A DNA stretch of 64,000 nt. It comes from Pontibaca methylaminivorans (GTDB lineage: Bacteria > Pseudomonadota > Alphaproteobacteria > Rhodobacterales > Rhodobacteraceae). The position numbers and the translations under genes were made by a program. Shown piece after piece: positions 60,727 to 64,000 of the stretch. The stretch's first letter is position 1. Every line of letters begins with the position of its first letter. The stretch is taken from assembly GCF_900156525.1 (NCBI RefSeq), contig NZ_FTPS01000001.1:806001-870000 (forward strand), read 5' to 3'. The notes beneath the pieces were generated by a model. The model saw only the letters and a program-made list of their open reading frames with translations, did not search any database and was not told where the DNA came from.

Positions 60727-60753
60727 CAGCAGGACAGGAAAAGGGAGCGTCTC

Positions 60754-61980
60754 ATGACAGCCGTGACATCAAGGATCAAGGTCGAGAATCCGGTCGTCGA
60801 ACTCGACGGTGACGAGATGACGCGGATCATCTGGTCGTTCATCAAGCAGAAGCTGATTCTGCCCTATCTCGACGTCGATCTGAAATATTACGACCTCGGC
60901 ATCGAATCCCGCGACGCGACCGATGACCAGATCACGGTGGACGCGGCCGAGGCGATCCGGGAACACGGCGTCGGCGTGAAATGCGCGACCATCACCCCCG
61001 ACGAGGCACGGGTCGAGGAATTCGGCTTGAAGCGCATGTATCGCAGCCCGAACGGCACCATCCGCAACATTCTGGGCGGGGTGATCTTTCGCGAACCGAT
61101 CATCTGCCGGAACGTGCCGCGCCTCGTGCCCGGCTGGACCCGGCCGATCGTCGTCGGGCGCCACGCCTTCGGCGACCAGTATCGCGCCACCGACTTCCGC
61201 TTTCCGGGCAAGGGCAGGTTGACCATCCGGTTCGTCGGCGAGGATGGCGAGACCATCGAACACGAGGTGTTCCAGTCGCCCGGCGCGGGCGTCGCGATGG
61301 CGATGTACAACCTTGACGACTCGATCCGCGATTTCGCGCGCGCCAGTTTCAACTACGGGCTCCAGCGCGGCTATCCGGTCTACCTGTCCACCAAGAACAC
61401 GATCCTCAAGGCCTATGACGGCCGCTTCAAGGATCTGTTCCAGGAGGTGTTCGACGCGGAATTTTCCGATTCGTTCAAAAAAGCCGGGCTCACTTACGAA
61501 CACCGGCTGATCGACGACATGGTGGCCAGCGCGCTCAAGTGGTCGGGCGGCTATGTCTGGGCCTGCAAGAACTATGACGGCGACGTGCAGTCCGACACCG
61601 TGGCGCAGGGATTCGGCAGCCTCGGCCTCATGACCAGCCAGTTGATGACGCCGGACGGGCGAATCGTCGAGGCCGAGGCCGCCCATGGCACCGTCACGCG
61701 CCATTACCGCCAGCACCAGCGCGGCGAAGAGACCTCGACCAACTCGATCGCCTCGATCTTTGCCTGGACCGGGGGCCTGCGCCACCGTGCCAAGCTCGAT
61801 GAAAACGAGGCGCTGATGACCTTTGCCGCGACCCTTGAGCGGGTCGTGGTCGAAACGGTCGAGTCGGGCTTCATGACCAAGGATCTGGCGCTGCTGGTCG
61901 GCCCCGATCAGAAGTGGCTGACGACGATGGGTTTTCTGGAAAAGGTGGACGAAAACCTCGGCCGCGCGCTGGCCGGATAA
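60754..61980 (+). CDS. icd: isocitrate dehydrogenase (NADP-dependent)
   Basis: TCA-cycle oxidation of isocitrate to 2-oxoglutarate. 408 residues, start at 60754 with an AAGGGAG site. '[11 protein letters not shown]', '[15 protein letters not shown]', '[13 protein letters not shown]' and '[19 protein letters not shown]' are those of the eukaryote-like homodimeric NADP enzyme. It stands alone between the hydrolase and the beta-barrel genes; a further ATG at 60680 in frame would add a low-complexity stretch. Confidence 0.95.
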   Translation: MTAVTSRIKVENPVVELDGDEMTRIIWSFIKQKLILPYLDVDLKYYDLGIESRDATDDQITVDAAEAIREHGVGVKCATITPDEARVEEFGLKRMYRSPNGTIRNILGGVIFREPIICRNVPRLVPGWTRPIVVGRHAFGDQYRATDFRFPGKGRLTIRFVGEDGETIEHEVFQSPGAGVAMAMYNLDDSIRDFARASFNYGLQRGYPVYLSTKNTILKAYDGRFKDLFQEVFDAEFSDSFKKAGLTYEHRLIDDMVASALKWSGGYVWACKNYDGDVQSDTVAQGFGSLGLMTSQLMTPDGRIVEAEAAHGTVTRHYRQHQRGEETSTNSIASIFAWTGGLRHRAKLDENEALMTFAATLERVVVETVESGFMTKDLALLVGPDQKWLTTMGFLEKVDENLGRALAG

Positions 61981-62198
61981 GGCGCGGGCCTGCGCATCCG
62001 GTACGCCTCCGGGCCCGCGGGCCAGCGTCACAGGCCGCTTCCTGCCGATGTGTCGAAACGGCCACGACCCCCATGATTTGCGCGACCGCACGTTGCCGGA
62101 AAAATGAGGTCGCGCTATATCCGATTTCACGTCTTTCGATCGCAACAAAGGGCATGACAGCAGTGAACCAGAATGCCCGTCATAAATTGGAGCATAAC
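61981..62198. other. intergenic region upstream of the first beta-barrel gene
   Basis: 218 bp. It probably contains the promoter and leader of the first duplicated beta-barrel gene. The last 50 bases are AT-richer and end with a TTGGAG ribosome-binding site. No clear terminator for icd was found. Confidence 0.45.
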
Positions 62199-62813
62199 AT
62201 GAAGCATCTCCGCTATGCGGCCGCCATCCCGGCCCTTCTCCTCGCGGCGCCCGCTTTCGCCGGCAACCTCGAAGAGCCCGTTGTCGAGCCCATCATCGCG
62301 CAGCCCGTCCAGGTGCAGCCGATCTCCGACTGGACCGGCTTCTACCTCGGTGCCCAGGCCGGCTATGGCACCTCGGACATCGACAATGTCGATGTGGAAC
62401 CCGATGGGGCTCTTGGCGGTGTCCATGCCGGTTACCTTTATGACCTCGGCCAGTGGGTCGTCGGCGGTGAGCTCGACTACGACTGGGCCAACATGAAGGA
62501 AAGCGTTGGTGGCGACGAAGCCAAGATCGACAATATCGCCCGCGCCAAGGCGCTGGTCGGTTATGACCTTGGCGACGGCCTGCTCTATGGTACCGTTGGT
62601 GCATTCCGCGCCGAGACCAGCGTATCCGGCGCTGTCTCCGCCGACGACACCGACAACGGCTGGCTGGCCGGCATCGGCTACAAGCACAAGTTCACCGAAA
62701 ACTGGATCGGTGGTGTTGAAGCCCTCTACCACAGCGGCGTCGACTTCCTTGGCATCGACGGCCTCGACACCGATATCACCACGATCACCGCACGGATCTC
62801 CTACAAGTTCTGA
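62199..62813 (+). CDS. outer-membrane beta-barrel protein, copy 1
   Basis: 204 residues. Signal peptide 1-21 ending 'AAPAFA', then a linker 'GNLEEPVVEPIIAQPVQVQP' and an eight-stranded-type OmpA/OmpW-like barrel ('WTGFYLGAQAGYG', 'GYLYDLGQWVVGGELDYDW', 'LVGYDLGDGLLYGTVGAF', ending 'ARISYKF' with a terminal aromatic). A porin-like or opacity-family envelope protein. It has an almost identical signal sequence and architecture to copy 2 downstream, so the two arose by duplication. Confidence 0.9.
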   Translation: MKHLRYAAAIPALLLAAPAFAGNLEEPVVEPIIAQPVQVQPISDWTGFYLGAQAGYGTSDIDNVDVEPDGALGGVHAGYLYDLGQWVVGGELDYDWANMKESVGGDEAKIDNIARAKALVGYDLGDGLLYGTVGAFRAETSVSGAVSADDTDNGWLAGIGYKHKFTENWIGGVEALYHSGVDFLGIDGLDTDITTITARISYKF

Positions 62814-62837
62814 TCCTCGCAGATTGTGACACCAAAG

Positions 62838-62867
62838 AAACGCGGCGGCTCTGCCCGCCGCGTTTTT
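62838..62867 (+). terminator. terminator of beta-barrel copy 1
   Basis: Stem cgcggcgg (62841-62848) with ccgccgcg (62855-62862), six-base loop, then five T. It follows the gene closely and is nearly repeated after copy 2. Confidence 0.93.
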
Positions 62868-63049
62868 CTTTGCGGAACAGGGTTTTCAAAGGCGCGAATC
62901 CCCCTTCCGCCGGACGGCGCGTAACGATGTGACATGTTTGCAACCACCCTGTGCCCTTTATCCCCGTTCGGTTGCTCTGACCGCCCTTCGCTTTTACAAG
63001 AAACCCGAGCGCAACAATCATTGCCATTCAAACTCTGAAGGAGAATCCC

Positions 63050-63700
63050 ATGAAACACCTTCGTTACGCAGCCGCAATTCCGGCTCTCCTCCTCGCGGCT
63101 CCGGCATTCGCCGGCAACCTCGAAGAGCCGGTTGTCGAGCCCGTGATTGCCGCGCCCGTCGAGGTGCAGCCGATCTCTGACTGGACCGGTTTCTACCTTG
63201 GTGCCCAGGCCGGTTATGGCGACAACTCGAAGACCAGCGCGGTTGGTCTGGCCCCGGGTGACCGACTCAGCCCCGAGGGCGGCTTTGCCGGTATCCACGG
63301 CGGATACCTCTATGACCTCGGCCAGTGGGTCGTGGGTGGCGAGCTTGACTATGACCGCACCAACATCAGCGACGATGGCGGCCCCTTCGGCAAGATGAAG
63401 CTCAAGAACATGGCCCGCGCAAAGGCGCTGGTCGGTTATGACCTTGGCGACGGCCTGGTATACGGCACGGTCGGTGCGTTCCGCGGCGAACTGCGGGACA
63501 ATGGCGCCGGCTGGCTCGGCACCCCCGATGAAAAGCACACCGACAACGGCTGGCTGGCCGGCCTCGGCTACAAGCACAAGTTCACCGAGAACTGGATCGG
63601 TGGCGTCGAGGCGCTGTACCACAAGAAGAGCGATTTCGATGACACCGGCTTCGACATGAAGCTGACCACCATCAGCGCGCGGATCTCCTACAAGTTCTGA
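63050..63700 (+). CDS. outer-membrane beta-barrel protein, copy 2
   Basis: 216 residues. AAGGAG site before the ATG. The same signal peptide and 'GNLEEPVVEPVIAAPVEVQP' linker as copy 1; the barrel is alike ('DWTGFYLGAQAGYGDN', 'YDLGQWVVGGELDYD', 'KHKFTENWIGGVEALYHK', ending 'ARISYKF'). The surface loops differ (for example an insert 'ELRDNGAGWLGTPDEKHTDN'), as expected of paralogues whose exposed loops have diverged. Confidence 0.9.
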   Translation: MKHLRYAAAIPALLLAAPAFAGNLEEPVVEPVIAAPVEVQPISDWTGFYLGAQAGYGDNSKTSAVGLAPGDRLSPEGGFAGIHGGYLYDLGQWVVGGELDYDRTNISDDGGPFGKMKLKNMARAKALVGYDLGDGLVYGTVGAFRGELRDNGAGWLGTPDEKHTDNGWLAGLGYKHKFTENWIGGVEALYHKKSDFDDTGFDMKLTTISARISYKF

Positions 63701-63725
63701 TCCCCGGCAGATCGTGACACCAAAG

Positions 63726-63755
63726 AAACGCGGCGGCATTGTCCGCTGCGTTTTT
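63726..63755 (+). terminator. terminator of beta-barrel copy 2
   Basis: Stem cgcggcgg (63729-63736) with ccgctgcg (63743-63750, one G-T pair), then five T. The preceding bases 'gtgacaccaaagaaa' match those before the copy 1 terminator. Confidence 0.9.
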
Positions 63756-63888
63756 CGTCGCTCATGGCTGCGCAAAGACCGGATCGCGAACGGGGTTTCC
63801 GCAGTGACCGGCTTCGGCTAGAACGGATCGCAACATGCAGTGCACGCACCCGCGCGCCCTGCTCCTATTACAGCCGCGGAGCCCGCCC

Positions 63889-64000
63889 ATGTCGTCCCAT
63901 TACCTCTTTCTCATGATCGCGGTGCTGTTCGAAACCATCGGGACCAGCGCGCTCGAGGCAAGCCAGCAATTCACGCGGCCCTGGCCCTCGGCCCTCGTGA
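63889..64000 (+). CDS. SMR-family small multidrug-type transporter (3' truncated)
   Basis: 37 codons before the window end; ATG with a CGGAG site. 'YLFLMIAVLFETIGTSALEA' is the first helix of EmrE-type proteins, with the membrane-embedded glutamate at E15 and 'ETIGTSAL' diagnostic. The remaining three helices are outside the window. Confidence 0.85.
   Translation, partial: MSSHYLFLMIAVLFETIGTSALEASQQFTRPWPSALV

Overview
The window is a roughly 66% G+C chromosomal segment from an alphaproteobacterium, most likely of the family Rhodobacteraceae/Paracoccaceae. Evidence for this: the F1-only ATP synthase operon atpHAGDC without F0 genes, the aroA-cmk-rpsA-ihfB-lapA-trpF-trpB order, an iscR-nifS-sufBCDS operon whose IscR lacks the usual three-cysteine cluster, a PHA synthase/phasin pair, a bioYMN biotin transporter, and small 'EEPVVEP' beta-barrel proteins.

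Layout. 1-8.4 kb: the end of a DUF2237 gene, then on the minus strand tryptophan genes (trpB, trpF), lapA, ihfB, rpsA, cmk, aroA and trmB, with a small DMT-type transporter on the plus strand. 8.6-13.5 kb: atpHAGDC. 13.7-24.2 kb: a methyltransferase divergent from gloB, clpA, a MotA/MotB-like pair, ChaC, a 1-Cys peroxiredoxin divergent from an aldehyde dehydrogenase, and an RluA-type pseudouridine synthase. 24.2-38.5 kb: an FAD/GcvT oxidoreductase, a STAS/anti-sigma pair, phaC with a phasin-like gene, a periplasmic sulfurtransferase with a YeeE/YedE sulfur transporter, bioYMN, and a frameshifted MFS transporter divergent from an ArsR-rhodanese fusion.

About 38.6-51.7 kb is a mosaic accessory island abutting the 3' end of tRNA-Arg(CCG). 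It holds an AT-richer unknown gene, a GNAT/TetR divergent pair with a near-perfect operator, a truncated LysR gene and the N-terminal stub of a serine recombinase. Next come an intact large serine recombinase, a DUF1778/GNAT toxin-antitoxin pair, an AlpA regulator, and a badly decayed conjugation block (traA, trbJ, trbK, trbL and a trbF stub). It ends with the C-terminal part of a serine recombinase whose reading frame runs into the tRNA gene. The conjugation genes carry truncations, frameshifts, nonsense codons and an internal deletion, so the island cannot transfer itself; the recombinase and the toxin-antitoxin pair look intact.

51.9-64 kb: the Fe-S assembly operon on the minus strand (iscR, nifS-like, sufB, a small TTG-start membrane protein, sufC, sufD, two small membrane proteins, sufS) with an Irr-type palindrome upstream of iscR. 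Then follow a hydrolase, isocitrate dehydrogenase, a tandem pair of duplicated outer-membrane beta-barrel genes each with its own terminator, and the start of an SMR transporter cut by the window end.

I see no CRISPR array, complete prophage, rRNA operon or transposase. No complete, clearly novel multi-gene system is evident. The most interesting material is the layered structure of the dead conjugative island, the unrecognised AT-rich gene at 39.1-40.2 kb, and several strong palindromic sites.
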